Assembly (NCBI GenBank): GCA_025936115.1
Contig: JAICTZ010000032.1
Span: 1-64,000 of the forward strand
Source of the DNA: Polyangiaceae bacterium
GTDB lineage: Bacteria > Myxococcota_A > Polyangia > Polyangiales > Polyangiaceae
Direction of reading: 5' to 3'
Length of the DNA stretch: 64,000 bases
Below the pieces are notes generated by a model. It did not search any database. It saw nothing but the letters and a program-made list of their open reading frames with translations, and had not been told where the DNA came from. Numbering within the stretch: the first letter of the stretch is position 1; every line of letters starts with the position of its first letter. The translations under genes were made by a program, and so were the position numbers. Shown here piece after piece: positions 55,765 to 64,000 of this stretch.

Positions 55765-58016
55765 CAGCGCAAGAGGTCGGCGAAGCGCTCGCTCACGAGC
55801 ACGGCCGCCGCGTCGCCTGCCGAGCTGTCCTCGTAGCCGAAGCGACGCTTGAGCTCTTCGAGCACGCGCGTGGCCGCCGTACGCCTGGCGTCATCGAGAC
55901 CGCTGCCCTCTTCACGCAAGAGGATCATCACGTCGCGGCAGAGTTTGGCGATCGGCAGCCGGCGTTCGGCGAACACGGCCTCGCGCAGGCGCTTGAGCTG
56001 GGAGGCGAAGATGCGCGAGTGGTCGATCGGTTCGTCCGGGTGATCGATGGCCCAGGCGGCGATGGAGTTGATGAGGGAGTTTCTGAGCTCCTGCGGGTTT
56101 TCGTTGCCGCGAAGCAGCGCCTCGACTTCGCCCATCAAGCGTTCGTCGGGATCCTCGTACTGGCCGGTCATGGGATTTCTGAGTTTCTCGCGTTTGACCC
56201 AGAAGCTTACGTGCGTGACGTAGCGCGAAAAAAGCGCCGCGTAGCGCGCTTCGTCGACCAGGCCGCTCGCGATGCGCAGCTCGTCCTCGAGTGCCTCGAG
56301 CAAACGCTCGCGCAGCGTGCGGCGGAAGAGCACGTGGTCGTGGTAGCCGCCCGGCAGCCGCTCCTCTTGCAAGAACGAGTACTCGCCCGCTCGCTCGCAG
56401 AGTTTGTCGATCTCGAGCAGCACGGCGAGCGGCGAGAGGCAGTCGTGCCGCGGGCTTTGCGCGGCGTCGAGGAGCACGCCGCGCATCTCGCGCGGGCTCG
56501 CGCCGACGCTGCCCTCGAAGATCGGGTAGGCGTCGCTCTCGTGATAAATGCGCGGAATCGCCGCGCGCAGAACCTTGGCGTCGTCGTCGTCGAGGTGACT
56601 CGGCGGCGCGCCGGTCGCGTAGAGATCCATCTTCTCGATGGCCGTCAGGTTCGTGACGAGCTCCTTGAGCTGGCCGTCGTAGCGCTCGGGATTCGGGCGT
56701 CGCATGCGCGTGAGCACGGCGAACATCGCAGCGAGCTCCGTCGCGTGGGGCGCGACGTGGCGGCGCGCCTGCGGCGCGATTTGCGCGTCGTAAATCTTCT
56801 TCTCGTCGAAGTAGCTGAGCAGGTAGGGCGCGCGCACGAGCTCGAGCCGGCCGCGAAAGCTCTCGTACTCGACGTGCTCGCGGAACGCACCGAGGTGAAC
56901 CTCGTTCGCGCTGCCGAGCAGCACGCAGTTGACCTGGATCGTCTGCGAACGCAGCTGGACCTCGCCGGTCTCGGCCGTGATCTGCAGGTACTTGAAGGCG
57001 TCGAGCGGCCGCTTCAAAAGGTCGGAGAACTCGATCACGCCGCCCATCGCGTCGATGAGCTCCCCGTAGGCCTCGAACAGCGTGAGCGATTGGAGCGCGG
57101 CCGGAAGCGCCGCGGGGTTGCGATCGGCCGTGAGCTGGCGCTCGCCCGCATCGACGGAAAGCTCGGGACCGACCGTGACGGCGCCGACGCGGTAACGCCG
57201 CGAGATGAAGTAGCGCTCGACTTGAACGTGACGCAGGACCTCGTCGAGCGCGCCGTCGTAGCTCGCGAGCAGCGAATCGTAAACTTGCCGGCTCTTGTGC
57301 GAGAGGCTACCGCGGAGCACCCAATCGGGCGGTGCCTCCTGCGCGCCCGCCTCGGCGTAGAGACGAGTCAGGAGCTTCGTGCGTGCCTCGAGCGGCAAGA
57401 GAAAGAGCGGGTGATCGCGCACCTCGATGTGCAGGCGCGCGTCCATTTCCTCGAGCGGCAAATGCGCGTAACTCGCGTCGTCCGGCCGTTGCGACGGCCG
57501 TCTGCCCCCGAAGCCAATCGAGCCGCGCAGGCGCGTCTGGTTCGGGAAGACCCAGTGAAAGCGGTAGAGCGCGCCCTCTTCCTCGGCCGAGTAGTGCTCG
57601 AGCGCGCGCATGATGCACTGAGCGATCGTGCTCTTGGCCGAGCCGTTCGGACCGTGCAAGAGCACGAGGCGCGTTGGGCGTCCTTCCCGCCCGAAGTTTT
57701 CGAGCGCGCGGTGCACCTCGTGCTGCACCTGCTCTTGTCCGACGAGGGCCTCGGCCGCCGCCTCGGCCGGATCGAGGAACGGCAGATCGAAGAGCTTGAA
57801 GCGACTCTCCTCGCCCCAGGGTCGCACGAGCTCCGTCCGGCCGTAGTACGCGAACATGTCGCGCAGGTAGCGGCAGGCGTCGCGGGAGTACCGAACCGGG
57901 TTCGACGCAAAGAGCTCGAGGTATTCGCGGAACGTGAGCAGACGCCGTTCGTCGCGAAAGTCCTGCTCCACGCGCTGCGTGATGCCTGAAAGCTCGTCGA
58001 GGATGCTGGTCCCCAT
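55764..58016 (-). CDS. prkA: PrkA-type serine protein kinase (AAA+)
   Basis: A 750-residue PrkA homologue, longer than the roughly 640 of the E. coli/B. subtilis proteins. The FREYLELFASNPVRYSRDA start, Walker A GPNGSAKST (near 126), the FDLPFLDP segment and the GLLELVRAPYLLSYFDEK-like arginine-finger block (RLELVRAPYLLSYFDEK) are PrkA hallmarks; the C-terminal domain with FWVKREKLRNPMTGQYEDPDE is also typical. PrkA proteins act in stationary-phase and stress physiology, and some are now thought to be AAA+ proteases rather than kinases. Usual partners yeaH/ycgB-type genes are absent here; tatD overlaps the 3' end. The ATG has GGAG 8 bases upstream. Confidence 0.92.
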   Translation of the reverse strand: MGTSILDELSGITQRVEQDFRDERRLLTFREYLELFASNPVRYSRDACRYLRDMFAYYGRTELVRPWGEESRFKLFDLPFLDPAEAAAEALVGQEQVQHEVHRALENFGREGRPTRLVLLHGPNGSAKSTIAQCIMRALEHYSAEEEGALYRFHWVFPNQTRLRGSIGFGGRRPSQRPDDASYAHLPLEEMDARLHIEVRDHPLFLLPLEARTKLLTRLYAEAGAQEAPPDWVLRGSLSHKSRQVYDSLLASYDGALDEVLRHVQVERYFISRRYRVGAVTVGPELSVDAGERQLTADRNPAALPAALQSLTLFEAYGELIDAMGGVIEFSDLLKRPLDAFKYLQITAETGEVQLRSQTIQVNCVLLGSANEVHLGAFREHVEYESFRGRLELVRAPYLLSYFDEKKIYDAQIAPQARRHVAPHATELAAMFAVLTRMRRPNPERYDGQLKELVTNLTAIEKMDLYATGAPPSHLDDDDAKVLRAAIPRIYHESDAYPIFEGSVGASPREMRGVLLDAAQSPRHDCLSPLAVLLEIDKLCERAGEYSFLQEERLPGGYHDHVLFRRTLRERLLEALEDELRIASGLVDEARYAALFSRYVTHVSFWVKREKLRNPMTGQYEDPDERLMGEVEALLRGNENPQELRNSLINSIAAWAIDHPDEPIDHSRIFASQLKRLREAVFAERRLPIAKLCRDVMILLREEGSGLDDARRTAATRVLEELKRRFGYEDSSAGDAAAVLVSERFADLLR

Positions 58017-58056
58017 CACCGTTGCTCCGACGTTGCTCCGACGCCCGTTTTGGGGC

Positions 58057-58623
58057 CTATTTCACGTCCACGACGAGAGCCAAATCGCGCTTCTCCATCA
58101 AGCACGTCTCTTCCGTGCAGACCGAGAACGCGAACTGGCCGCTCACCGTACGCTGACCTGCGGCGTCCGGAACGAACGGCACGCGCATCGTCACGCGCTG
58201 CTGCTCGATCTTGGCCGCGTCCTTGCCGACGACCGGCTGCGCAAACTTCACGCCGGCCGCTTCCTTCGTCTTGAATTTGTAGGGGTACTGCTGGTTGGCG
58301 TGAAAGGGCGGCTTGGCGTCGAGCACGACCTCGATCGTGCCTTCCTTGCCCGCGGCGTACGCGCCGCTCGGCTGCGCGACGAGGGCGAATTTCGGCTCGT
58401 CGTAATGGTTCGTCCCGCTCGCGTCGGCAGCCGTGCCCGGCGCGGGCGGAGTAGCGGCAGCTGGCGCCGATGCGGCGACGACGGGAGCAGTCTCCGTCGC
58501 TGCGGCGGGCACGGCCTCGTTGATCGGCGCTCGAGCGTCCTCACCGGCGGGGGGCGCCTCCCGCTTGCAACCGGCGCTTAGCGCAAGGAGCGCAAGCGGC
58601 ACGAACAGGCGCAGAACGGACAT
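58057..58623 (-). CDS. Lipoprotein with a DsbD-alpha-like C-terminal domain
   Basis: A 188-residue lipoprotein: signal LFVPLALLALSAGC (Cys20), Ala/Pro spacer to about residue 75, then an immunoglobulin-like domain. The domain contains NQQYPYKFKTKE, FVPDAAGQRTVSGQFAFSV and a CTEETC pair. In the N-terminal domain of DsbD two cysteines sit in a similar late loop, so a thiol-disulphide role is possible, but the match is by pattern only. It lies 40 bp upstream of prkA and 50 bp downstream of a kinase gene on the same strand. Confidence 0.72.
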   Translation of the reverse strand: MSVLRLFVPLALLALSAGCKREAPPAGEDARAPINEAVPAAATETAPVVAASAPAAATPPAPGTAADASGTNHYDEPKFALVAQPSGAYAAGKEGTIEVVLDAKPPFHANQQYPYKFKTKEAAGVKFAQPVVGKDAAKIEQQRVTMRVPFVPDAAGQRTVSGQFAFSVCTEETCLMEKRDLALVVDVK

Positions 58624-58673
58624 GGCTTCCTTTTCTACCACAAGGGCCAGCCCCCTACCCTTGCCCGCCGGCT

Positions 58674-59960
58674 TTAGTGCAGCACCAACAAAAGCACGAC
58701 GATCACGACGAGCAAACCGCCGCCAATGAGCGCGAAGAGCAGCCAATTCGGGTTCGACTTCGGAATACCCGCCACGGCCAAGTCGGGCAGCATGCTCGAG
58801 GGCGGCGGCATGGGTGCAGCTCCGCCCGCCTCGGCACCGAGGGACTGGCTCTCGCCGAAAAACGAATCGGAAGCGTCGCTAGGGCCGGCCGGCGCGGCCA
58901 CCTTGGTCTGCATCAGAGCCGGCATCTTGGCGTCGATCAACGCGGCGATGTCGGTCTCGGGCGTGGTGGCCCAAACCGTATGCGAACCTTCGAGTCCGTA
59001 GGCGGCCGCGACCTCGTCGGCAAACGCGCCCACGGACGGCGTGCGGAGCGCCTGCATCTTCTTGAAGGCGTGCGTCATCACCGGATCGAGCGTCGGCGGG
59101 ATGGGGTACTTCTGCCCGCGTCCCACCTCGCTCGGGGGCCTCGGATCCTTCGTGAGAATTTCGAGCAGGATGCTCGGCCCGTTGCTGCCCGCGAACGGCA
59201 CGTGCGCGGTCATGCACTCGTAGGCAATGGCGGCAAGCGCCCAGACGTCGGCGCGGTGATCGAGCGTGTCGAGACCCTGCGCCTGCTCGGGCGCCATGTA
59301 GAACGGTGAACCGATCGTCGTGCCGAGCACCGTGAGCTTCTTCGCCGACTCGCCTTTGTCTTTGACGGAGCCGAAATCCAAGACCTTGACGATGTCGCCC
59401 TCGCGCGTTTGGCAGAGGAACAGATTGTCCGGCTTCAGATCGCGGTGCACGAGCTTCATCGCGTGCGCGGCGTCGAGCGCGAGCGCCGCTTGGCTCAGCA
59501 TGCGCACGAGCCGCGCAGGAGCGAGCACGGCCTCCCGCTTGAGCGTGTTGCGAAGCTCCTCACCGTAGAGAAACTCCATGATCAACGCGTAGGTGCCGTC
59601 GTGGGTCGGCTGGAACCCGAGCACCTCGACGATGTGCTGGTGCGGCAGCGTGCGGCTCACCTCGAACTCGCGTTTGAAGCGCTCGACCGAGACCTCGTCG
59701 CGCGCCACGTCGGCGTGCAGGATTTTGAGCGCGACGTTGCGTCGCTCCTGCATGTCGAGCGCTTCGTACACGCGGCCCATGCCGCCGTCGGCGACCACGC
59801 GGCGCATCTGGTAGCGGTCGCAAAAGAGCTGACCGATGCGCGGATCGTCCGCGTCGCTTTGCACCGGCACCTGAGTCGCGCTCGTGAGCGGCGTGCCATC
59901 GACCGGGCAGAAGCCCGCGTCGTCAGGATAGAGGCGCCCGCAGGACGCACACGCTTTCAT
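58674..59960 (-). CDS. Ser/Thr protein kinase with N-terminal zinc ribbon and C-terminal membrane anchor
   Basis: A 428-residue kinase. Residues 1-22 form a zinc ribbon half (CASCGRLYPDDAGFC, only one CxxC plus a later Cys). The kinase domain follows (about 47-310): DGGMGRVYEA glycine loop, VALK lysine, catalytic loop HRDLKPDN, LDFGSVKDKG and YMAPEQ. It thus uses the common HRDLKPxN form, unlike the three HRDVSPxN kinases of the window. The C-terminal 24 residues (LLFALIGGGLLVVIVVLLLVLH) form a tail anchor with nothing outside the membrane, so any signal must come from the cytoplasm. Confidence 0.92.
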   Translation of the reverse strand: MKACASCGRLYPDDAGFCPVDGTPLTSATQVPVQSDADDPRIGQLFCDRYQMRRVVADGGMGRVYEALDMQERRNVALKILHADVARDEVSVERFKREFEVSRTLPHQHIVEVLGFQPTHDGTYALIMEFLYGEELRNTLKREAVLAPARLVRMLSQAALALDAAHAMKLVHRDLKPDNLFLCQTREGDIVKVLDFGSVKDKGESAKKLTVLGTTIGSPFYMAPEQAQGLDTLDHRADVWALAAIAYECMTAHVPFAGSNGPSILLEILTKDPRPPSEVGRGQKYPIPPTLDPVMTHAFKKMQALRTPSVGAFADEVAAAYGLEGSHTVWATTPETDIAALIDAKMPALMQTKVAAPAGPSDASDSFFGESQSLGAEAGGAAPMPPPSSMLPDLAVAGIPKSNPNWLLFALIGGGLLVVIVVLLLVLH

Positions 59961-60007
59961 GGCTCTTCAGATCCCGTCCTCGCGCGGCGGCTCGGCCACC
60001 TCGAGCG

Positions 60008-60748
60008 TCACGGACTTCCCGATTGACCTTCAGCCTCGGGTTGCTGAGCCGGCCGGTAGTAGAGGATGCGGTTGCAGCTCGGGCATTGGCCGAAATCGTC
60101 GGCGCGCAAGAGCTTCTGGAACAGCATCGGCTGCAAGCGGATGTGGCAGGCACTGCAAGTGCCGTCGCGCGTCCAAGCAAGAGCGGTGCCTTTGCGTTTG
60201 CGGATCATCTCGTAGCGCCGATAGAGGTCCGGCTTGATGCGCTGGACGATGTCCCCGCGCGCCGCCTGTTTGCGCACGAGCTCCTCTTCCGAGGTGGCGA
60301 TGCGGTTCATCGAGTCCGACTCGCTCGAGCCGAGCTCGCCGGAGACCGTGCCGTGCTGCTCCGTCACTTGGTCGAACTCGCCGCGCCCCTGCTGGATCAG
60401 GCCGTCGAGCTTTTCGAGCTCGATCTCCCGATCGCGGTAGAGCTTCCGGAGCTCCTCGACCTCGCGTTGGGCCGCGTTCGCCTCGCGCTCGGTGCGGCAG
60501 CGTGAAAGCTTCTCGCGCGAGCGCTCGACCTGAATCGACATCTGTCGGAGCTCGCCGACGAGGTCGCCGCGCGCTTTCTCCATTTCACCGAGACTCTGGC
60601 GCCCGCGCGTCATGCGGTCTTCGAGGCTCTTGGCGACCGCCTTCTTGTCGCTCAGTACTTTCTGATCTTTGGTGAAGCGGTCCGTGAGTTCGCGAAGCTC
60701 GGCGTCTAGGGCGGCCAGCTCCTCGAGGGCCTCGATCTGCAACTTCAT
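60008..60748 (-). CDS. Coiled-coil protein with C4 zinc ribbon (CT398-like)
   Basis: A 246-residue protein. Residues about 5-175 are a long coiled coil with heptad-rich charged sequence (EELAALDAELRELTDRF, NAAQREVEELRKLYRDREIE). The C-terminal part holds a zinc ribbon: CSACH near 206 and CPSCNRILYY near 228. This is the architecture of the CT398/zf-RING_7 family, conserved next to translation and RNA-polymerase genes and of unclear role. I started at the ATG at 60748; a GTG two codons earlier is possible. It precedes the zinc-ribbon kinase by 47 bp. Confidence 0.87.
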   Translation of the reverse strand: MKLQIEALEELAALDAELRELTDRFTKDQKVLSDKKAVAKSLEDRMTRGRQSLGEMEKARGDLVGELRQMSIQVERSREKLSRCRTEREANAAQREVEELRKLYRDREIELEKLDGLIQQGRGEFDQVTEQHGTVSGELGSSESDSMNRIATSEEELVRKQAARGDIVQRIKPDLYRRYEMIRKRKGTALAWTRDGTCSACHIRLQPMLFQKLLRADDFGQCPSCNRILYYRPAQQPEAEGQSGSP

Positions 60749-60805
60749 CGTCACTTAAGCTTGGCTCCTTCGGCTGCTCTACACATGGTCGCACCGCGCC
60801 GCCAG

Positions 60806-60879
60806 TGGGCCCACCTGGGTTCGAACCAGGAACGGCCCGGTTATGAGCCGGGGGCTCTGACCGATTGAGCTATGGGCCC
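60806..60879 (-). tRNA. tRNA with CAT anticodon (tRNA-Ile2 likely)
   Basis: A 74-base cloverleaf on the minus strand. The acceptor GGGCCCA pairs with TGGGCCC, with discriminator A. The D arm is GCTC-aatcggtca-GAGC. The anticodon arm is CCCGG-CTCATAA-CCGGG, anticodon CAT. The T arm is CCTGG-TTCGAAC-CCAGG. It is not an initiator (normal first pair, C29-G41). The GGGCCCATAGCTCAAT start and GTTCCTGG region resemble tRNA-Ile2, whose C34 becomes lysidine, but Met cannot be ruled out. A weak promoter (TTGCGG-N17-TAGCGT) lies just upstream at 60885-60913. Confidence 0.88.
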
Positions 60880-60932
60880 CGCGAACGCTACCCGAAAGCG
60901 GCGGCACCCGCAAACGCTAGAGTAACCGAGAA

Positions 60933-60953
60933 AGTGCTTAGGTTTCAAGCACT
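60933..60953. promoter_or_regulatory. Inverted repeat in the tRNA/uvrA divergent region
   Basis: AGTGCTT (60933-60939), 7-bp spacer, AAGCACT (60947-60953): a perfect 7-bp dyad 73 bp before the uvrA ATG and 54 bp before the tRNA. It could be an operator of uvrA. It does not look like the E. coli LexA box (no CTGT-N8-ACAG). Confidence 0.4.
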
Positions 60954-61025
60954 CGGAAAGACTCGGCCTCGAGAGGGCGGCCGGGCGGCGAGGGCGCGGT
61001 ATCCGTGTTAGGACGAGATTTTGGC

Positions 61026-63992
61026 ATGGACTTCCTCGTCGTCCGGGGTGCGGCGCAGCACAACCTGAAAAATGTCAGTTGCGAGCTCCCGCGTAACCGT
61101 CTCGTCGTGATCACGGGGCCGAGCGGCTCCGGCAAGTCCTCGCTCGCGTTCGACACCATCTACGCCGAGGGGCAGCGCCGCTACGTCGAATCGCTCTCCG
61201 CGTACGCCCGCCAGTTTCTCGACCAGCTGCCGAAACCGAAGGTCGAAAGTATCGAAGGGCTGAGCCCGGCCATCGCGATCGAGCAGAAGGGTCTCGGCAA
61301 GAGCCCCCGCTCGACCGTCGGCACCGTCACCGAGATCGCCGACTACTTGCGCTTGCTCTTCGCGCGCGTGGGCGTGCCCCACTGCCCCAAGTCGGGCAAG
61401 GTCCTGCGCGCCTACACGGTCCAGGAGATCGTCGACAGCATTCTGTCGCGCGGCGAAGGCAGCAAGGTCGCTCTGCTCGCGCCCGTGGTGCGACGCGCCA
61501 AGAGCGACCTCGGCGAGGAGCTCGAGCGCCTGCGCCGCGACGGTTTCGTGCGCGTCCGGATCGACGGTGAGCAGGTCGATCTCGGCGACGCGATCGCGAT
61601 CGATCGCACCAAACCGCACGATTTGGACGTGGTGGTCGACCGCATCGTCGTGCGCGAGGGCGTCAAGGGTCGCCTCACCGACTCCGTCGAGCTCGCGCTC
61701 AAGCTCGGCGACGGCACGCTGCTCGTCGACGCCATGGACCAGAGCGAGCCCGTCGTGATGAGCGAACGGCTCGTGAGCTGGGAGTACGGCATCACGCTAC
61801 CGCCGCTCGAGCCGCGCCTGTTTTCCTTCAACAGCCCGCACGGCGCCTGTCCGACGTGCGACGGGCTCGGCGTGCGCTCGAGCGTCGACGTGGGCCGCGT
61901 CGTGCCGGACACAGGGCGCTCGCTGCGTGAAGGCGCCGTCGTGGCGTTCGGTCGGCGCGGCTCGCTCGCGACCGCAACCGAAGTGGCTCGTGTCGTCGAA
62001 GCGCTCCACGTGAGCCCCGACGTCCCTTGGAAGGACCTGCCGGAAGAACAGCGCGAGGCCATCCTTTACGGCGCCCAGGCGGCCAAAGGGAAGCGTCGCT
62101 CCCAACCGAGCTACGAGGGCATCGTACCGCGGCTCGAGCGCATGCTCGACTCGGGCGAGGCGCCGGAAAGCGAAGACGAGGCGGGCGACGACGGTGCCAT
62201 CGGCATCGACGACGTGGGTCGTTTCGTCGTCACGCGGACCTGCCCGGCTTGCAACGGCGTGCGGCTCCGGCCCGAAGCGCTCGCCGTACGTGTCGTCGAC
62301 AAGACGATCGCCGATCTCTGCTCGATGCCGCTCCGCACGCTGCGTCAATTTTTGACCGAGCTCGGGCAGAACCCCGATTTGACGGGGCGCGACGCCGCCA
62401 TCGCGCTGCCGCTCTTGCGCGCGGTCGCCGAGCGGCTCCACTTTTTGCTCGAGATTGGCCTCGACTATCTCACGCTCGATCGCGCGGCGCATTCGCTGTC
62501 GGGCGGCGAAGGCCAGCGCATTCGTCTTGCGACGCAGATCGGCGCGTCCCTCGTGGGCGTGCTTTACGTGCTCGACGAGCCGAGCATCGGCCTGCACGCC
62601 CGCGACAACGAACGGCTGCTTTTTGCCCTGCGCAGGCTGGTCGACAAAGGGAACAGCGTGCTCGTCGTCGAGCACGATCGCGACGCGATCCTCGCGGCCG
62701 ATCACGTGCTCGACATGGGCCCGGGCGCCGGAGTCCACGGCGGAAAAATCGTCGCTTCGGGCACGCCCGACGAGCTCATGGCCTCGCCCGATTCGGTGAC
62801 CGGGCCCTACCTTTCGGGTGAAAAGCGCCTGCCGGTGCCGACCTCACGCACGAAGCCGACCGGTCCCGTGCTGCGCGTCGTGGGCGCGCGCGCACACAAC
62901 CTGCGCGACGTGACGCTCGAGGTGCCGCTCGGCCTCGTCACGGCCGTCACGGGCGTGAGCGGCTCGGGCAAGAGCAGCCTCATCGTCGACACGCTGCTCA
63001 GCGCGGCACGCGCCGAGCTCTACGGTGCGACCGGCTGGGTCGGTCCGTGCGAACGCATCGAGGGTCTCGATCAGATCGACAAAGTCATCAGCATCGACCA
63101 GACGCCGATCGGCCGCACGCCGCGCTCGAACCCGGCGACGTACACCGGCATCTTCACGCACCTGCGCGAGCTCTACGCCGGCCTCTCCGACGCGCGCGCG
63201 CGGGGTTACAAGCCCGGACGGTTCTCCTTCAACGTGCGCGGCGGCCGCTGCGAAGCGTGCCAGGGCGACGGCGTGCTCCGCGTCGCCATGCACTTTTTGC
63301 CCGACGTTTACGTCACTTGCGACGCCTGCGGCGGCAAACGTTACAACCGTGAAACGCTCGAGGTCGCCTACCGCGGCCTGTCGATCGCCGACTCCCTCGA
63401 GCTCACGGTCGACGCCGCGAGCGAGCTCTTCGAATCCATCCCGCGCATCCGACAGAAGCTCACGGCGCTGCGTCAGGTCGGCCTCGGCTACATCCAGCTC
63501 GGACAAGCGGCAACCACGCTCTCGGGCGGCGAAGCGCAGCGCGTGAAGCTCGCGACCGAGCTTGCGCGCAAAGCCACCGGACGCACGCTCTACGTGCTCG
63601 ACGAACCGACGACGGGGTTGCACTTCTCGGACATCGAGCTCTTGACCCACGCGCTGCTCGGGCTGCGCGACGCCGGCAACACGGTGCTCTTCATCGAGCA
63701 CAACGTGGATCTCGTCGCCTGCGCGGATTGGGTCGTGGACCTCGGGCCCGAAGGCGGGGAAAACGGCGGGCGCATCGTGGCGCAGGGCCCCCCGGAGCTC
63801 GTGGCCGACGCGCCCGACAGTCACACGGGCCGTTACCTGAAGCTCGCGCTGAGCGGGACGCGCGTCACGGCGCCAAAAGCCGCGGCCTCGTCGAAACCGG
63901 ACGCGCCAGCGGGCACTCCGAGCGCGCGGGCTTCGGCGACGAGCGGTATGCGCGCCGCAGCCCGTGACACGCGACGCAGCAAGGCACGCTGA
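61026..63992 (+). CDS. uvrA: UvrABC excinuclease subunit A
   Basis: A 988-residue UvrA that finds DNA damage and loads UvrB. The first ATP-binding half has Walker A GPSGSGKSS (31-39) and signature LSGGEGQR; the second has GVSGSGKSS and LSGGEAQRVKLA. The large zinc module near GGRCEACQGDGV with CDACGG is intact. The first small zinc module has lost one CxxC pair: residues 251-255 read SWEYG where CPxCG is usual, while the second pair (Cys275, Cys278) remains. The Ala/Arg-rich tail after residue 950 is species-specific. I chose the ATG at 61026 (MDFLVVRGA); a GTG at 61005 would add seven residues. The gene runs nearly to the window end. Confidence 0.95.
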   Translation: MDFLVVRGAAQHNLKNVSCELPRNRLVVITGPSGSGKSSLAFDTIYAEGQRRYVESLSAYARQFLDQLPKPKVESIEGLSPAIAIEQKGLGKSPRSTVGTVTEIADYLRLLFARVGVPHCPKSGKVLRAYTVQEIVDSILSRGEGSKVALLAPVVRRAKSDLGEELERLRRDGFVRVRIDGEQVDLGDAIAIDRTKPHDLDVVVDRIVVREGVKGRLTDSVELALKLGDGTLLVDAMDQSEPVVMSERLVSWEYGITLPPLEPRLFSFNSPHGACPTCDGLGVRSSVDVGRVVPDTGRSLREGAVVAFGRRGSLATATEVARVVEALHVSPDVPWKDLPEEQREAILYGAQAAKGKRRSQPSYEGIVPRLERMLDSGEAPESEDEAGDDGAIGIDDVGRFVVTRTCPACNGVRLRPEALAVRVVDKTIADLCSMPLRTLRQFLTELGQNPDLTGRDAAIALPLLRAVAERLHFLLEIGLDYLTLDRAAHSLSGGEGQRIRLATQIGASLVGVLYVLDEPSIGLHARDNERLLFALRRLVDKGNSVLVVEHDRDAILAADHVLDMGPGAGVHGGKIVASGTPDELMASPDSVTGPYLSGEKRLPVPTSRTKPTGPVLRVVGARAHNLRDVTLEVPLGLVTAVTGVSGSGKSSLIVDTLLSAARAELYGATGWVGPCERIEGLDQIDKVISIDQTPIGRTPRSNPATYTGIFTHLRELYAGLSDARARGYKPGRFSFNVRGGRCEACQGDGVLRVAMHFLPDVYVTCDACGGKRYNRETLEVAYRGLSIADSLELTVDAASELFESIPRIRQKLTALRQVGLGYIQLGQAATTLSGGEAQRVKLATELARKATGRTLYVLDEPTTGLHFSDIELLTHALLGLRDAGNTVLFIEHNVDLVACADWVVDLGPEGGENGGRIVAQGPPELVADAPDSHTGRYLKLALSGTRVTAPKAAASSKPDAPAGTPSARASATSGMRAAARDTRRSKAR

Positions 63993-64000
63993 GGCCCCCC

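Noticed and set aside
60806..60879. Initiator tRNA-fMet
   Set aside because: The first acceptor pair is G-C and the anticodon stem lacks the three consecutive G-C pairs next to the loop, so it is an elongator-type CAT tRNA.

Overview
The window is a 64-kb piece of a very GC-rich bacterial chromosome with strong third-position G/C bias. It is most probably from the Myxococcota, of the Sorangium/Polyangium type. The case for this is four Hanks-type Ser/Thr kinases (three with the HRDVSPxN catalytic loop usual in myxobacteria), an MglA-type GTPase, many Ala/Pro- or Gly-rich lipoproteins, cysteine-repeat lipoproteins, a class II ribonucleotide reductase and a response regulator fused to an XRE helix-turn-helix. 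The taxonomic call is inferred from gene content; no rRNA is present.

Layout. 1-364 holds no convincing gene. 365-2337 (-) is a lipoprotein gene coupled to a DJ-1/PfpI gene. 2422-6895 (+) is an overlapping plsB - mepA-like - orphan DNA methyltransferase string. 6904-8892 (-) is acetoacetyl-CoA synthetase and 9007-11711 (+) is oligopeptidase A plus a Sel1-like membrane protein. 12630-15607 (+) is a pair of M16 peptidase genes, one with and one without the zinc motif. 15608-16329 is a gene-free stretch rich in inverted repeats ahead of nrdJ (16330-19578), which ends in the one textbook intrinsic terminator of the window.

20716-30772 is the most lineage-specific part: TPR/PEGA proteins, a twelve-repeat cysteine-rich lipoprotein, two Ser/Thr kinases and a PstS-like lipoprotein. 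30776-33905 (-) is an overlapping MglA-like GTPase - histidine kinase - thiL operon. 34957-41451 (-) carries argH, homoserine kinase, two TPM-domain genes, lemA and typA/bipA. 41587-45464 is another kinase/membrane-protein pair facing a Gly-rich lipoprotein. 45494-47909 (-) is a coupled CPBP protease - patatin-like - double Tudor-knot lipoprotein operon. 47919-51456 contains nadB divergent from etfBA.

51505-54219 (+) has tRNA-Pro(CGG), a response regulator-XRE fusion, a TetR regulator and a methyltransferase. 54209-60879 (-) has an O-acetyltransferase, two CAU-anticodon tRNAs, tatD, prkA, a DsbD-alpha-like lipoprotein, a zinc-ribbon Ser/Thr kinase and a coiled-coil zinc-ribbon protein. 61026-63992 (+) is uvrA.

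How the genes work together. Housekeeping functions (phospholipid start, murein hydrolysis, dNTP synthesis, NAD, Arg, Thr and thiamine pathways, electron transfer, DNA repair) are interleaved with signalling genes. Three of the four kinase loci carry, on the same strand, an exported protein with one shared plan: N-terminal signal, TPR/PEGA-like part, transmembrane hairpin, and a short tail ending in Phe. No prophage, insertion sequence, CRISPR array or rRNA operon was seen.
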